64,000 nucleotides of DNA from Pseudomonas entomophila. GTDB lineage: Bacteria > Pseudomonadota > Gammaproteobacteria > Pseudomonadales > Pseudomonadaceae. Positions 46,683-57,757 of the stretch are shown here, in pieces; positions within the stretch are counted from its first letter, which is position 1, and each line of letters begins with the position of its first letter. The notes under the pieces were generated by a model. That model was given only the letters and a program-made list of their open reading frames with translations, was not told the DNA's origin and ran no database searches. The stretch covers positions 62,001 to 126,000 of the forward strand of contig NZ_JARPQB010000012.1 of assembly GCF_029478665.1 (NCBI RefSeq), given 5' to 3'. The position numbers and the translations under genes were made by a program.

Positions 46683-47083
46683 AAAAGACGCCGCTGCTGA
46701 ATATCGCCCTGTCGCGGACCATCGCCGGCCTGGGGCATGGCGACATCCTGGTGATTGGTGACGCCGGCTTGCCGGTGCCGCCTGGCGTGGAACTCATCGA
46801 CCTGGCGCTGACCCCAGGCATCCCGGACTTCACCAGCGTGCTGCGCGTGGTGCTGAGCGAGATGCAGGTGGAGCGGCATGTGCTGGCCGAGGAAATGTTC
46901 CAGGCCGCGCCGCTGGGCCTGATCGAAGTCGAACAGATGCATGCCCGTGGCGAGATCGGCCAGCGTGAAGTGATGAACCATGCCGATTTCAAGACGCTGT
47001 GCCGGCAGGCGCGGGCCGTGGTTCGTACCGGTGAGTGCCGGCCCTACAGCAATATCGCGGTGGTGGCCGGCGTCACCTTCTGA
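46679..47083 (+). CDS. rbsD: D-ribose pyranase
   Basis: A 134-residue RbsD/FucU mutarotase that converts beta-pyranose to beta-furanose ribose, the substrate of ribokinase. Conserved residues: the catalytic His in [19 protein letters not shown], and the C-terminal [19 protein letters not shown]. It overlaps rbsK by 4 nt. It ends the transporter part of the operon, and a REP pair follows. Confidence 0.96.
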   Translation: MKKTPLLNIALSRTIAGLGHGDILVIGDAGLPVPPGVELIDLALTPGIPDFTSVLRVVLSEMQVERHVLAEEMFQAAPLGLIEVEQMHARGEIGQREVMNHADFKTLCRQARAVVRTGECRPYSNIAVVAGVTF

Positions 47084-47100
47084 GAGCGATTGCGAGGGCT

Positions 47101-47180
47101 GCGCCCTCGATCGCGGCACAAGGCCGCTCCTACAGGGGCGATGCGGTTCCTGTAGGAGCGGCCTTGTGCCGCGAAAGGGC
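47101..47180. repeat. REP pair between rbsD and nucleoside hydrolase gene
   Basis: Opposed arms containing GCGGCACAAGGCCGCTCC and GGAGCGGCCTTGTGCCGC. Confidence 0.87.
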
Positions 47181-47229
47181 CGCAAGGCGGCCCCTGTTGA
47201 ATCCATCCCCTAGCAACAAGGAGTGCTGA

Positions 47230-48240
47230 ATGTCCCTCAAACGCCTGCTCCAAGGAGCCGTCCTCATGTCCGCGCTAGCCGCCACCGCCCTGCAGGCCGC
47301 CCCCCGCGACCTGATCATCGACACCGACCCCGGCGCCGACGACGTGGTGGCATTGCTGCTGGCCATGGCTTCCCCTGACGAGCTGAAGATCCGCGCCATC
47401 ACCACCGTCGCCGGCAACGTGCGCCTGGAAAAAACCTCGCGCAACGCCCGGCTGGCCCGCGAATGGGGTGGCCGCGAAGAGATCCCGGTCTACGCTGGGG
47501 CAGGGCGCCCACTGGTGCGCACGCCCATCTACGCGGCCAACGTGCATGGCGAAGAAGGCCTCACCGGCGTGCAGGTCCACGAACCGAAGAAGCCCCTGGC
47601 CAAGGGCAACGCCGTGCAGTACCTGATCGACACCCTGGGCGCCGCCGAGCCCCACAGCATCACCATCGCCATGCTTGGCCCACAGACCAACCTGGCCCTG
47701 GCATTGATCCAGAAGCCCGAGATCGTCAATGGCATCAAGGAAGTGGTGGTGATGGGCGGTGCCCACTTCAACGGCGGCAACATCACCCCGGCCGCCGAGT
47801 TCAACCTGTTCGCCGACCCCCATGCCGCCGAAGTGGTGCTGGCCAGCGGCGTCAAGCTCACCTACCTGCCGCTGGACGTCACCCACAAGGTGCTCACCAG
47901 CGAGGCGCGCCTCAAGCAACTGGCCGCGGTGAACAACCACGCCAGCAAGCTGGTGGTGGACATTCTCAATGCCTACATCAAGTACGACATGGACACCTAC
48001 GGCATCCCCGGCGGCCCGGTGCACGACGCCAGCGTCATCGCCTACCTGCTCAAGCCCGAGCTGTTCAAGGGGCGCCAGGTGCACCTGGCGGTCGACAGTC
48101 GTGAAGGCCCGACCTTCGGCCAGACCGTCGCCGACTGGTACGGCGTGCTCAAGCAGCCGGCCAATGTGATGTGGGTGAAGGAGGGCGATGCCCAGGGCTT
48201 CTTCGACCTGCTCAGCGCACGCTTGGCTCGATTGAAATAG
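47230..48240 (+). CDS. Exported inosine/uridine-preferring nucleoside hydrolase
   Basis: A 336-residue IUNH-family enzyme that splits nucleosides into base and ribose. The calcium-binding motif DTDPGADDVVALLLAMA follows a signal peptide (RLLQGAVLMSALAATALQA, about residues 5-23), so it acts in the periplasm. Further motifs: VMGGAHFNGGNITPAAEFN, DPHAAEVV and VHDASVIAYLLKP. Placed 146 bp after rbsD, it would provide ribose for RbsB. The 3' end overlaps the convergent small gene by 29 nt. Confidence 0.94.
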   Translation: MSLKRLLQGAVLMSALAATALQAAPRDLIIDTDPGADDVVALLLAMASPDELKIRAITTVAGNVRLEKTSRNARLAREWGGREEIPVYAGAGRPLVRTPIYAANVHGEEGLTGVQVHEPKKPLAKGNAVQYLIDTLGAAEPHSITIAMLGPQTNLALALIQKPEIVNGIKEVVVMGGAHFNGGNITPAAEFNLFADPHAAEVVLASGVKLTYLPLDVTHKVLTSEARLKQLAAVNNHASKLVVDILNAYIKYDMDTYGIPGGPVHDASVIAYLLKPELFKGRQVHLAVDSREGPTFGQTVADWYGVLKQPANVMWVKEGDAQGFFDLLSARLARLK

Positions 48241-48424
48241 CCCCCTGCGGCGCGTGGTGTTCGAGCACCTGCTCGATGAAGCTGCGCGCCGCCTCGCCGC
48301 CCAGGTCGCGTACCAGCAGGTCGATGGCGATCAGTACCAGTTCTTCGGGCGTGCCGGGGCTGTAGGCGCTCTGGCCTTCGTCCCACTTGACCTTGATGTC
48401 GGCATCGATGCTGTGGCTGCTCAT
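48212..48424 (-). CDS. Small conserved hypothetical protein
   Basis: A 70-residue protein, minus strand, with an acidic-helical core (PEELVLIAIDLLVRDLGGEA) and no signal or membrane segment. A GAG-rich site precedes the ATG at 48424. Its last 29 nt overlap the end of the nucleoside hydrolase gene. I do not know the function. Confidence 0.7.
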   Translation of the reverse strand: MSSHSIDADIKVKWDEGQSAYSPGTPEELVLIAIDLLVRDLGGEAARSFIEQVLEHHAPQGAISIEPSVR

Positions 48425-48712
48425 GGGGCGGTTCTCGCTGTAGCCTGGGTGATAGGTCGAATACCGCGTCCTGGCGTTCGAAGGGGAGGCGTGTCGTGCT
48501 CCACTTCTTGCAGTAAATCATGCCTTTGCGCAAGGGGATCTGCGACTTAGGCATAAAGGGCGCGCTTGGCCGAACCGACGGTTCGGTGCAATATCCGTTC
48601 ACGATTGCCTTTCGCGTCACATGGCGAGTTAGGGCAGAATCGTGCGGTTTTGCAACAAACATTCCGCGGTACTGTCGGATAAGGCAGTACCCAGATCGAT
48701 CTAGGAGGATTC
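48425..48712. other. Intergenic control region
   Basis: A 288-bp divergent region between the small gene and the I78 lipoprotein gene. No further gene seen. It must hold the promoters of both neighbours; no strong operator palindrome was spotted. Confidence 0.5.
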
Positions 48713-49033
48713 ATGTTCCGTACCCGCGCTTCCCTGGCGACCCTGCTGCTGGCCACTGTTCTGGCAGGTTGCAGCACTGGCGGCTCCTCGGGCGGCGGCA
48801 GCGCTCCGAGCGCCCCGGCCGGCAACGACGGCCGCTGCGAGGCCAGTGGCGCCGACTTCAGCATCGGCAAGCAGGCCACTCCAGCGCTGCTGGATCAGGC
48901 GCGCAAGGCCAGTGGTTCGCAGATGGCGCGCATCCTCACCCCGCACGACGTGATCACCCTGGAGTACCGCTCCGAACGGCTGAACCTGAATGTCGACGAA
49001 AAGGGCGTGGTCACCCGCGTCAACTGCGGTTGA
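48713..49033 (+). CDS. Peptidase inhibitor I78-like lipoprotein
   Basis: A 106-residue lipoprotein: signal LLLATVLAGCSTGG with the lipobox Cys, then a Gly/Ser linker and an I78 domain (CEASGADFSIGKQ, RILTPHDVITLEYRSERLNL, DEKGVVTRVNCG). I78 proteins are small protease inhibitors. The ATG at 48713 is preceded by AGGAGG. A REP pair lies 24 bp downstream. Confidence 0.88.
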   Translation: MFRTRASLATLLLATVLAGCSTGGSSGGGSAPSAPAGNDGRCEASGADFSIGKQATPALLDQARKASGSQMARILTPHDVITLEYRSERLNLNVDEKGVVTRVNCG

Positions 49034-49056
49034 CCCGAGGCTCGGCGCTATACCCC

Positions 49057-49144
49057 TGTAGGAGCGGCTTCCGCCGCGATCACCCGCAAAGCGGGTGCCA
49101 TTCGCACCGAGTAGCCTGCATCGCGGCTGAAGCCGCTCCTACAG
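49057..49144. repeat. REP pair
   Basis: CTGTAGGAGCGGCTTCCGCC and GGCTGAAGCCGCTCCTACAG opposed around CACCCGCAAAGCGGGTG, between the convergent I78 gene and the cspD terminator. Confidence 0.87.
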
Positions 49145-49175
49145 AGGGCCGTCTCGCAAAGCCCGAAACGCGCCC

Positions 49176-49209
49176 ATAAAAAAACCCGCCACAAGTGGCG
49201 GGTTTTTTT
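49176..49209 (-). terminator. Intrinsic terminator of the cold-shock gene
   Basis: AACCCGCCAC and GTGGCGGGTT form a 10-bp stem with an AA loop, flanked by A7 and T7. The minus-strand orientation ends the cspD message; the plus direction is equally symmetric. Confidence 0.9.
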
Positions 49210-49222
49210 ACAGCTATCCGAA

Positions 49223-49435
49223 TTACTCCGGACGAACCTGTGCAGCCTGCATGCCCTTCTGGCCTTTCTCGGCAACGAAGGTTACAGCCTGGCCTTCTTT
49301 CAGGCTCTTGAAGCCGTCGGATTCGATGGCCTTGAAGTGTACGAACAGGTCGTCGCCGCCGCCTGCTGGGGTGATGAAGCCGTAGCCTTTTTCATCATTG
49401 AACCATTTGACGGTGCCGTTTTGGCGATTGGACAT
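49223..49435 (-). CDS. cspD: Cold-shock domain protein
   Basis: A 70-residue single-stranded nucleic-acid-binding protein. RNP1 is [11 protein letters not shown] and RNP2 is DLFVHFKAI; start [16 protein letters not shown] is typical. ATG at 49435 chosen by family start. It is a one-gene unit with a strong terminator. The name CspD is by similarity among Pseudomonas; other Csp paralogues are very alike. Confidence 0.9.
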   Translation of the reverse strand: MSNRQNGTVKWFNDEKGYGFITPAGGGDDLFVHFKAIESDGFKSLKEGQAVTFVAEKGQKGMQAAQVRPE

Positions 49436-49596
49436 GAGGTGAATCTCCAGAAACATGATTTTTATCGAAGTGCGATGTTGCCGAGGCTACAGGTGCACCG
49501 GCGACATCATAGTCCATTTCTGCGCATCTAGCGCCTTTTACCTTCGCAGGATGTTGATCTGGCGCAAAAGATGCGTCGGATCGTCCCGCGACCCCT

Positions 49597-49899
49597 CTAT
49601 TTCGGCTTGCAGGTGGCCTGCACGGCCATCTGGGCCTTCTGCTTGAGGTTGGCGTCGACGCCGTCTTCCGCAGTGGTGAGGTCTTTGATTTCCTTGTCGT
49701 TGAATTTCTCCTTGATCACTTTGGCTCCGCACTTGCAAAGATTTTCCGCCGTTGTCGCGTCTACACCCCGACCATGCGCGGTTTGCATGCACTCGGTCAT
49801 GTAGGGTTGCTCCGTGCCGGCGGGGAAACTACCCGCATTGGCCGCCAGAGGCAGCAGGGCGCTTACGGCCCAGACGGCCAGAAGAGGCTGAAGTCGCAT
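49597..49899 (-). CDS. Small exported protein with four cysteines
   Basis: A 100-residue protein with a signal peptide (LLAVWAVSALLPLAANA, ending about residue 22). The mature part contains four Cys (TECMQT, NLCKCG, QATCKPK) that could form two disulfides or bind metal. The ATG at 49899 is preceded by AAGGAG. Function unknown; similar small proteins occur upstream of thrS in related genomes. Confidence 0.8.
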   Translation of the reverse strand: MRLQPLLAVWAVSALLPLAANAGSFPAGTEQPYMTECMQTAHGRGVDATTAENLCKCGAKVIKEKFNDKEIKDLTTAEDGVDANLKQKAQMAVQATCKPK

Positions 49900-50233
49900 A
49901 ACCAGGCACTCCTTGGGTAAAGGTCTCATCAAGAGTAGGTGGCTTCAGAAGGTCTGATAGAAAATTTTCCGTACAAGTTCACCCCAAGGCCGTAATTTCC
50001 AAATATTTCTGCTTTCCGGTGCAACCCGCGTGCTAGCATGCTCGGCTTGCGGCTCGCCACTGGCGGCTTGCAACTTTTACCTTCCAGTCACTCTGGTTCG
50101 TCCCTGGCAGACCGAACAGGTCTCTGCCACTGTGAGGCAGGCTTTCCCCCGGGAAAGGCAGGGCGGATCTTGTACTGGCTCATCCCAACCCACGTGACCT
50201 TTGGTAGGGGTCACCACTAGGAGAGGAGGCGCC
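49900..50233. promoter_or_regulatory. thrS promoter and leader
   Basis: About 330 bp of mostly non-coding sequence before thrS. It holds several possible RNA hairpins, including CTTTCCC/GGGAAAG (50142-50157) and GGCAGA/TCTGCC-like arms near 50105-50127. Threonyl-tRNA synthetase leaders in other bacteria are structured operators; whether this one is so used is unknown. Confidence 0.4.
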
Positions 50234-52156
50234 ATGCCCATTATTACTCTTCCCGATGGCAGTCAACGCACGTTCGACCAGCCGGTATCCGTAGCCGAAG
50301 TCGCCGCCTCGATCGGTGCAGGCCTGGCCAAGGCGACCCTCGCCGGCAAGGTCGACGGCAAACTCGTCGATGCCTGCGACAAGATCGACCACGACGCCAC
50401 CCTGCAGATCATCACCCCTAAAGATGAAGAGGGACTGGAGATCATCCGTCACTCGTGCGCCCACCTGATCGGCCACGCGGTGAAGCAGCTGTACCCGACC
50501 GCCCGCATGGTCATCGGCCCGGTGATCGACGAAGGCTTCTACTACGACATCGCCTACGAGCGTCCCTTCACTCCGGACGACCTCGCCGCCATCGAAAAGC
50601 GCATGCAGCAGCTGATCGACACGGACTACGACGTCGTCAAGAAGATGACCCCGCGCGCCGAAGTCATCGACGTGTTCACCCAGCGTGGCGAAGACTACAA
50701 GCTGCGCCTGGTCGAGGACATGCCGGATGAACAGGCCATGGGCCTGTACTACCACGAAGAATATGTCGACATGTGCCGCGGCCCGCACGTGCCGAACACC
50801 CGCTTCCTCAAAGCGTTCAAGCTGACCAAGCTGAGCGGCGCCTACTGGCGCGGCGATGCCAAGAACGAGCAGCTGCAGCGCGTATATGGCACCGCCTGGG
50901 CCGACAAGAAGCAGCTGGCTGCCTACATTCAGCGCATCGAAGAAGCCGAAAAACGCGACCACCGCAAGATCGGCAAGCAGCTCGACCTGTTCCACCTGCA
51001 GGAAGAAGCCCCGGGCATGGTGTTCTGGCACGCCAACGGCTGGACCGTGTACCAGGTGCTCGAGCAGTACATGCGCCAGGTCCAGCGTGAAAACGGCTAT
51101 CAAGAGATCAAGACCCCGCAGGTCGTCGACCGCATCCTCTGGGAGCGTTCCGGCCACTGGTCCAACTACGCCGAGAACATGTTCACCACTTCGTCGGAAA
51201 ACCGCGACTACGCGGTAAAACCGATGAACTGCCCGTGCCACGTGCAGGTGTTCAACCAGGGCCTGAAGTCGTACCGCGACCTGCCGCTGCGCCTGGCCGA
51301 GTTCGGCGCCTGCCACCGCAACGAGCCGTCCGGCGCGCTGCACGGCATCATGCGCGTGCGTGGCTTCGTGCAGGACGACGCGCACATCTTCTGCACCGAA
51401 GACCAGGTGAAGAAGGAAGCTGCCGACTTCATCAAGCTCACGCTTGATGTGTACAAGGACTTCGGTTTCACCGACGTCGCCATGAAGCTGTCCACCCGCC
51501 CCGCCAAGCGCGTCGGTTCCGAAGAGCTGTGGGACCGCGCCGAAGGCGCGCTGGCCGACGCCCTGAACGAATCGGGCCTGGAGTGGGAGTACCAGCCGGG
51601 CGAGGGCGCCTTCTACGGCCCGAAGATCGAGTTCACCCTGCGCGACTGCCTCGGCCGTAACTGGCAGTGCGGCACCCTGCAGTACGACCCGAACCTGCCC
51701 GAGCGCCTGGACGCCAGCTACATCGCCGAAGACAACAGCCGTGTGCGCCCGGTGATGCTGCACCGCGCCATCCTCGGCTCGTTCGAGCGCTTCATCGGCA
51801 TGCTCATCGAGCACTACGCCGGCGTGTTCCCGGCCTGGCTCGCGCCGACCCAAGCCGTGATCATGAACATCACCGACAAGCAGGCCGATTTCGCCCTCGA
51901 AGTGGAAAAAGCCCTGAACGGTAGCGGATTCCGTGCCAAGTCGGACTTGAGAAATGAGAAGATCGGCTTTAAAATCCGCGAGCATACGTTGCTGCGGGTC
52001 CCTTACCTTTTGGTTATAGGGGATCGCGAAGTCGAAACGCAAACCGTCGCTGTGCGCACCCGCGAAGGCGCAGACCTGGGCTCGATGCCCGTCGCGCAGT
52101 TCGCTGAGCTGCTGTCGCAAGCGGTTTCCCGGCGTGGTCGCCAAGAATCGGAGTAA
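50234..52156 (+). CDS. thrS: Threonyl-tRNA synthetase
   Basis: A 640-residue class II synthetase. N-terminal TGS domain ([13 protein letters not shown]), editing domain with H73 and H77 ([18 protein letters not shown]) and the CRGPHVPNT zinc/editing segment, then the catalytic core with [13 protein letters not shown]-type [23 protein letters not shown], and an anticodon-binding domain. The start at 50234 follows GGAGG. The stop TAA overlaps the start region of infC. Standard length. Confidence 0.98.
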   Translation: MPIITLPDGSQRTFDQPVSVAEVAASIGAGLAKATLAGKVDGKLVDACDKIDHDATLQIITPKDEEGLEIIRHSCAHLIGHAVKQLYPTARMVIGPVIDEGFYYDIAYERPFTPDDLAAIEKRMQQLIDTDYDVVKKMTPRAEVIDVFTQRGEDYKLRLVEDMPDEQAMGLYYHEEYVDMCRGPHVPNTRFLKAFKLTKLSGAYWRGDAKNEQLQRVYGTAWADKKQLAAYIQRIEEAEKRDHRKIGKQLDLFHLQEEAPGMVFWHANGWTVYQVLEQYMRQVQRENGYQEIKTPQVVDRILWERSGHWSNYAENMFTTSSENRDYAVKPMNCPCHVQVFNQGLKSYRDLPLRLAEFGACHRNEPSGALHGIMRVRGFVQDDAHIFCTEDQVKKEAADFIKLTLDVYKDFGFTDVAMKLSTRPAKRVGSEELWDRAEGALADALNESGLEWEYQPGEGAFYGPKIEFTLRDCLGRNWQCGTLQYDPNLPERLDASYIAEDNSRVRPVMLHRAILGSFERFIGMLIEHYAGVFPAWLAPTQAVIMNITDKQADFALEVEKALNGSGFRAKSDLRNEKIGFKIREHTLLRVPYLLVIGDREVETQTVAVRTREGADLGSMPVAQFAELLSQAVSRRGRQESE

Positions 52157-52161
52157 TGACT

Positions 52162-52707
52162 ATTAAGCGTGAAATGAGAAACGATAAACGAACTGCACCG
52201 AAAGCCCCGATCAACGAGAATATCTCGGCACGCGAGGTTCGGTTAATTGGTGCTGACGGCGAGCAGATTGGCATCGTCTCGATTGATGAAGCGCTGCGTA
52301 TCGCTGATGAAGCGAAGCTGGATCTGGTGGAAATCTCTGCAGACGCGCAACCGCCCGTCTGCAAGGTGATGGACTACGGCAAGCACCTCTTCGAGAAGAA
52401 GAAGCAGGCCAACGAAGCCAAGAAGAACCAGAAGCAGATCCAGATCAAAGAAATCAAGTTTCGTCCAGGGACGGAAGAAGGGGATTACCAGGTAAAACTA
52501 CGCAACCTGGTACGTTTCCTTAGCGATGGGGACAAGGCCAAGATCTCTCTGAGATTCCGCGGCCGTGAGATGGCCCACCAGGAGCTGGGCATGGAGCTGT
52601 TGAAGCGGGTCGAGGCCGACCTCGTGGAATACGGCACCGTTGAGCAGCATCCGAAGATGGAAGGACGCCAGCTTATGATGGTCATCGCCCCCAAAAAGAA
52701 GAAGTAA
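52162..52707 (+). CDS. infC: Translation initiation factor IF-3 (probable ATT start)
   Basis: IF-3 binds the 30S subunit and proofreads the start codon. From the ATT at 52162 the protein has 181 residues: N-domain ([21 protein letters not shown]), linker with [11 protein letters not shown], and C-domain ([26 protein letters not shown] end). An ATG at 52156 overlaps the thrS stop but is only 2 nt from the GGAG; the ATT is 8 nt from it. ATT starts are known for infC genes and allow IF-3 to repress its own translation. Coordinates for the ATG alternative would begin at 52156. Confidence 0.95.
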   Translation: MKREMRNDKRTAPKAPINENISAREVRLIGADGEQIGIVSIDEALRIADEAKLDLVEISADAQPPVCKVMDYGKHLFEKKKQANEAKKNQKQIQIKEIKFRPGTEEGDYQVKLRNLVRFLSDGDKAKISLRFRGREMAHQELGMELLKRVEADLVEYGTVEQHPKMEGRQLMMVIAPKKKK

Positions 52708-52770
52708 TCTCCCGGGCACGGCAGGCCTGATGATTATTGTGTAATTTTTATTCGAATGCGGAGTTCCAAC

Positions 52771-52965
52771 ATGCCAAAAATGAAAACCAAGAGCGGTGCT
52801 GCGAAGCGCTTCCTGAAGACGGCTTCCGGCTTCAAGCACAAGCACGCTTTCAAGAGCCACATCCTGACCAAAATGTCGACCAAGCGTAAGCGTCAACTGC
52901 GCGGTGCCAGCTTGCTGCACCCGTCTGACGTGGCAAAAGTCGAGCGCATGCTGCGCGTTCGTTAA
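52771..52965 (+). CDS. rpmI: 50S ribosomal protein bL35
   Basis: A 64-residue basic ribosomal protein: [14 protein letters not shown] at the start and KRKRQLRG later are diagnostic. It is the second ribosomal gene of the infC-rpmI-rplT operon. The ATG at 52771 is preceded by GGAG with a spacing of 7 nt. Confidence 0.98.
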   Translation: MPKMKTKSGAAKRFLKTASGFKHKHAFKSHILTKMSTKRKRQLRGASLLHPSDVAKVERMLRVR

Positions 52966-52992
52966 TTCTGGTTAAGATAGAGGAAGTTACTC

Positions 52993-53349
52993 ATGGCTCG
53001 TGTTAAGCGCGGCGTTATCGCTCGTAAGCGTCACAAAAAAATTCTGAAACTGGCTAAAGGTTACTACGGTGCACGTTCGCGCGTATTCCGTGTAGCCAAG
53101 CAAGCGGTCATCAAGGCAGGCCAATACGCCTACCGCGACCGTCGCCAGAAGAAGCGTCAGTTCCGCGCACTGTGGATCGCTCGTATCAACGCCGGTGCCC
53201 GCACCAACGGTCTGTCGTACAGCCGTCTGATTGCTGGCCTGAAAAAAGCGTCGATCGAAATCGACCGTAAGGTTCTGGCTGATCTGGCAGTGAACGAAAA
53301 AGCGGCGTTTGCTGCGATTGTCGAGAAGGCTAAAGCCGTACTGGCTTAA
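52993..53349 (+). CDS. rplT: 50S ribosomal protein bL20
   Basis: A 118-residue ribosomal protein: [17 protein letters not shown] at the N-terminus and [22 protein letters not shown]. In E. coli bL20 represses the infC-rpmI-rplT operon by binding its mRNA; the same may apply here. GGAAG precedes the ATG. Confidence 0.98.
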   Translation: MARVKRGVIARKRHKKILKLAKGYYGARSRVFRVAKQAVIKAGQYAYRDRRQKKRQFRALWIARINAGARTNGLSYSRLIAGLKKASIEIDRKVLADLAVNEKAAFAAIVEKAKAVLA

Positions 53350-53405
53350 GTACCCACGACAATCATCCGGCGGCGCCTGCGCCGTCGGGTGTAAAACGTC
53401 ATCGG

Positions 53406-54477
<1,072 letters not shown>

Positions 54478-54508
54478 GCCCAATCGACGCAACTTTCAGG
54501 AGAACAGC

Positions 54509-56890
54509 ATGAAATTCAGTGAACAGTGGCTGCGCGGTTGGGTAAACCCGCAAGTCTCCCGTGACGAACTGGTCGCCCGCCTGTCCATGGCCGGCCTCGA
54601 AGTCGACAGCGTGACCCCCGCTGCCGGCCAGTTCAGCGGCATCGTGGTGGGCGAGATCCTCACCACCGAACAACACCCGGACGCCGACAAGCTGCGCGTG
54701 TGCCAGGTGAGCAACGGCGCGGAAACCTTCCAGGTGGTCTGCGGCGCCCCGAATGCCCGCCCAGGCATCAAGATCCCGTTCGCCATGATCGGCGCCGAAC
54801 TGCCGGGCGACTTCAAGATCAAGAAGGCCAAGCTGCGCGGCGTCGAGTCGTTCGGCATGCTCTGCTCGGCGGCTGAACTGCAGATCAGCGAAGAGAACGA
54901 CGGCCTGCTGGAACTGGCAGCCGACGCCCCGGTGGGCCAGGACATCCGTCAGTACCTGAACCTCGACGACGCCAGCATCGAGATCGGCCTGACCCCGAAC
55001 CGCGGCGACTGCCTGTCCATCGCCGGCCTGGCCCGCGACGTCAGCGCCCTGTACGACGTGCCGGTCACCCGCCCGGTGGTGCCGGCCGTACCGGCCGCCC
55101 ACGACGAAGTGCGCCCGGTCGAAGTCAGCGCCCCGGCCGCCTGCCCACGCTACCTGGGCCGCGTCATCCGCAACGTCGACCTGAGCAAGCCGACCCCGCT
55201 GTGGATGGTCGAGCGCCTGCGCCGTAGCGACGTGCGCAGCATCGACGCCGCCGTCGACATCACCAACTACGTGATGCTCGAACTCGGCCAGCCGATGCAC
55301 GCCTTCGACCTCGCCGAAATCAACGGCGGCATCCGCGTACGCATGGCCGAGGAGGGCGAGAAGCTCGTCCTGCTGGATGGCCAGGAAGTCGCCCTGCGCG
55401 CCGACACCCTGGTGATCGCCGACCACACCCGCGCCCTGGCGATTGCCGGCGTGATGGGTGGCGAGCACAGCGGCGTCAACACCGAGAAGACCCGCGATCT
55501 GTTCCTGGAAAGCGCCTTCTTCGAGCCGATTTCCGTCGCCGGCAAGGCCCGTTCCTACGGCCTGCACACCGACGCCTCGCACCGCTACGAGCGCGGCGTG
55601 GATTCGCAACTGGCCCGTGAAGCCATGGAGCGCGCCACCGCCCTGGTGCTGGAGATCGTCGGCGGCGAAGCAGGCCCCGTAGTCGAGGCCGTGAGCGAGC
55701 AGCACCTGCCAAGCATCGCCCCGATCACCCTGCGCGACGAACTCATCACCCAGATGCTCGGCATGCAGATGGACGCCGCCCAGGTTGAGCAGCTGCTCAA
55801 CGCCTTGGAGCTGAAAACCAGCGCCAATGGGGCAGGGGAGTGGACGGTCACCGTCCCAAGCCACCGCTTCGACGTCAGCCTGGAAGTCGACCTGATCGAA
55901 GAACTGGCTCGTCTGTACGGCTACAACAACCTGCCAGTCCGTTACCCGCAGGCCCGCCTGGCCCCGCAAGCCCGCCCGGAAACCCGCGGCGAGCTGCCGA
56001 ACCTGCGCCGCCTGCTGGTCGCCCGCGGCTACCAGGAAGCCATCACCTACAGCTTCATCGACCCGAAACTGTTCGAGCTGTTCACCCCAGGCGTCGAGCC
56101 GCTGCTGCTGGCCAACCCCATCTCCAGCGACATGGCCGCCATGCGCGCCTCGCTGTGGCCGGGCCTGGTCAAGGCGATGCAGCACAACCTCAACCGCCAG
56201 CAAGACCGCGTGCGCCTGTTCGAAAGCGGCCTGCGCTTCGTCGGCCAGTTGGGTGACCTCAAGCAGCAGCCGATGATCGCCGGCGTCGTCACCGGCAGCC
56301 GCCAGCCAGAAGGCTGGGCCAACGGCCGCGACGGCATCGACTTCTTCGACGTCAAAGCCGACGTGGAAGCCCTGCTGGGCTACTCGGGCGCCCTGAGCGA
56401 CTTCACCTTCGTCGCCGGCAAGCACCCAGCCCTGCACCCTGGCCAGACCGCCCGCATCGAGCGCGACGGCAAGGAAGTCGGCTACCTCGGCGCCATCCAC
56501 CCGGAGCTGGCCAAGACCCTCGGCCTCGACCGCCCGGTATTCGTCTTCGAGCTGGTGCTCGGTGATGTCGTGGAAGGCCGCCTGCCGAAGTTCAGCGAGC
56601 TGTCCAAGTTCCCGGAAACCCGCCGTGACCTGGCCTTGATCGCAGGTCGTGATGTGGCTTCCAGCGCGGTGCTTGAAGTAATTCGTGACAATGCAGGCGA
56701 ATGGCTTACAGACCTCAGGCTGTTTGACGTCTACCAGGGTAAAGGCATTGATCCTGATAGAAAAAGCCTGGCCGTCGGCTTGACCTGGCAACATCCATCG
56801 CGCACTCTTAACGACGATGAGGTGAATGAAACCCTGCAAACCATCCTCACCTCGCTTGAACAAAGGTTGAACACCACGTTAAGGAAATAA
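54509..56890 (+). CDS. pheT: Phenylalanyl-tRNA synthetase beta chain
   Basis: A 793-residue subunit: tRNA-binding OB fold ([31 protein letters not shown]), B3/B4 editing domain, B5 domain, core and C-terminal ferredoxin-like anticodon-binding domain ([32 protein letters not shown]). Standard length. ATG at 54509 follows AGGAGA. Only 4 nt separate its stop from ihfA. Confidence 0.98.
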   Translation: MKFSEQWLRGWVNPQVSRDELVARLSMAGLEVDSVTPAAGQFSGIVVGEILTTEQHPDADKLRVCQVSNGAETFQVVCGAPNARPGIKIPFAMIGAELPGDFKIKKAKLRGVESFGMLCSAAELQISEENDGLLELAADAPVGQDIRQYLNLDDASIEIGLTPNRGDCLSIAGLARDVSALYDVPVTRPVVPAVPAAHDEVRPVEVSAPAACPRYLGRVIRNVDLSKPTPLWMVERLRRSDVRSIDAAVDITNYVMLELGQPMHAFDLAEINGGIRVRMAEEGEKLVLLDGQEVALRADTLVIADHTRALAIAGVMGGEHSGVNTEKTRDLFLESAFFEPISVAGKARSYGLHTDASHRYERGVDSQLAREAMERATALVLEIVGGEAGPVVEAVSEQHLPSIAPITLRDELITQMLGMQMDAAQVEQLLNALELKTSANGAGEWTVTVPSHRFDVSLEVDLIEELARLYGYNNLPVRYPQARLAPQARPETRGELPNLRRLLVARGYQEAITYSFIDPKLFELFTPGVEPLLLANPISSDMAAMRASLWPGLVKAMQHNLNRQQDRVRLFESGLRFVGQLGDLKQQPMIAGVVTGSRQPEGWANGRDGIDFFDVKADVEALLGYSGALSDFTFVAGKHPALHPGQTARIERDGKEVGYLGAIHPELAKTLGLDRPVFVFELVLGDVVEGRLPKFSELSKFPETRRDLALIAGRDVASSAVLEVIRDNAGEWLTDLRLFDVYQGKGIDPDRKSLAVGLTWQHPSRTLNDDEVNETLQTILTSLEQRLNTTLRK

Positions 56891-56894
56891 CGGC

Positions 56895-57197
56895 ATGGGT
56901 GCTCTGACGAAAGCTGAGATGGCCGAAAGGCTGTACGAGGAGCTGGGGCTTAACAAGCGTGAGGCCAAGGAGCTGGTCGAGCTGTTTTTCGAAGAAATTC
57001 GGCACGCGCTTGAAGACAACGAGCAGGTCAAGTTGTCCGGTTTCGGCAACTTCGACCTTCGCGACAAACGCCAGCGGCCGGGCCGCAACCCCAAGACAGG
57101 GGAAGAGATCCCGATCACCGCGCGCCGCGTCGTCACCTTTCGTCCAGGGCAGAAGCTGAAAGCCCGGGTAGAGGCCTATGCTGGAACCAAGCCATAA
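56895..57197 (+). CDS. ihfA: Integration host factor alpha subunit
   Basis: A 100-residue DNA-bending protein: [21 protein letters not shown], then [22 protein letters not shown] (DNA-binding arms with the intercalating Pro). It pairs with IhfB. Its end overlaps the MerR gene by 20 nt. Confidence 0.98.
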   Translation: MGALTKAEMAERLYEELGLNKREAKELVELFFEEIRHALEDNEQVKLSGFGNFDLRDKRQRPGRNPKTGEEIPITARRVVTFRPGQKLKARVEAYAGTKP

Positions 57198-57534
57198 CGA
57201 CGAGCTGCCCCCCATCCCGGGCAAACGCTACTTCACCATTGGTGAAGTCAGCGAGCTCTGTGCGGTAAAACCGCACGTGCTGCGCTACTGGGAGCAGGAA
57301 TTCCCGCAGCTCAACCCGGTGAAGCGCCGTGGCAACCGGCGGTATTATCAGCGCCAAGACGTGCTGATGATCCGCCAGATCCGCGCTTTGCTGTATGACC
57401 AGGGCTTTACCATTGGCGGGGCGCGGTTGCGGCTCTCCAGTGATGAGGTCAAGGATGAGTCCAGCCAATACAAGCAGCTGATTCGGCAGATGATTGCGGA
57501 GTTGGAGGATGTGTTGGTGGTTCTGAAGAAGTGA
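57178..57534 (+). CDS. MerR-family transcriptional regulator
   Basis: A 118-residue MerR protein: [45 protein letters not shown] is the DNA-binding domain (motif continues past this excerpt in the same order), then a dimerisation helix [16 protein letters not shown]. There are no ligand-binding cysteines. The overlap with ihfA and its fixed position after pheST-ihfA are typical in gamma-proteobacteria. The target is unknown. Confidence 0.93.
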   Translation: MLEPSHNDELPPIPGKRYFTIGEVSELCAVKPHVLRYWEQEFPQLNPVKRRGNRRYYQRQDVLMIRQIRALLYDQGFTIGGARLRLSSDEVKDESSQYKQLIRQMIAELEDVLVVLKK

Positions 57535-57633
57535 CCTGGTTGGCGACGAGTGGAAATTTTTGAAAAAAAGCTTCCATTATTCAAAAGGTTAGGTTAAATT
57601 CTTCAACGTTCTCAGCGGTATCGAGAATGATGT

Positions 57634-57710
57634 CGGGGCGTAGCGCAGCCCGGTAGCGCACTTGCATGGGGTGCAAGGGGTCGAGTGTTCGAATCACTCC
57701 GTCCCGACCA
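57634..57710 (+). tRNA. tRNA-Pro (anticodon GGG)
   Basis: A 77-nt cloverleaf: acceptor arms CGGGGCG/CGTCCCG (one G-T pair), D-arm GCGCAGCCCGGTAGCGC, anticodon stem CTTGC/GCAAG with loop ATGGGGT (anticodon GGG), T-arm GAGTGTTCGAATCACTC, encoded CCA at 57708-57710. tRNA genes of this type are common integration sites. Confidence 0.96.
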
Positions 57711-57723
57711 AAATACTCCAAAG

Positions 57724-57757
57724 AATCCAGTCACTTAGCGGTGACTGGATTTTTTTA
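57724..57757 (+). terminator. Intrinsic terminator after tRNA-Pro
   Basis: AATCCAGTCAC and GTGACTGGATT form an 11-bp stem with loop TTAGCG, followed by a T-run. It begins 14 nt after the tRNA CCA end. Confidence 0.92.

Noticed and set aside
50180..52144. 654-codon minus-strand open frame opposite thrS
   Set aside because: Antisense shadow of a high-GC gene; thrS on the other strand is certain.
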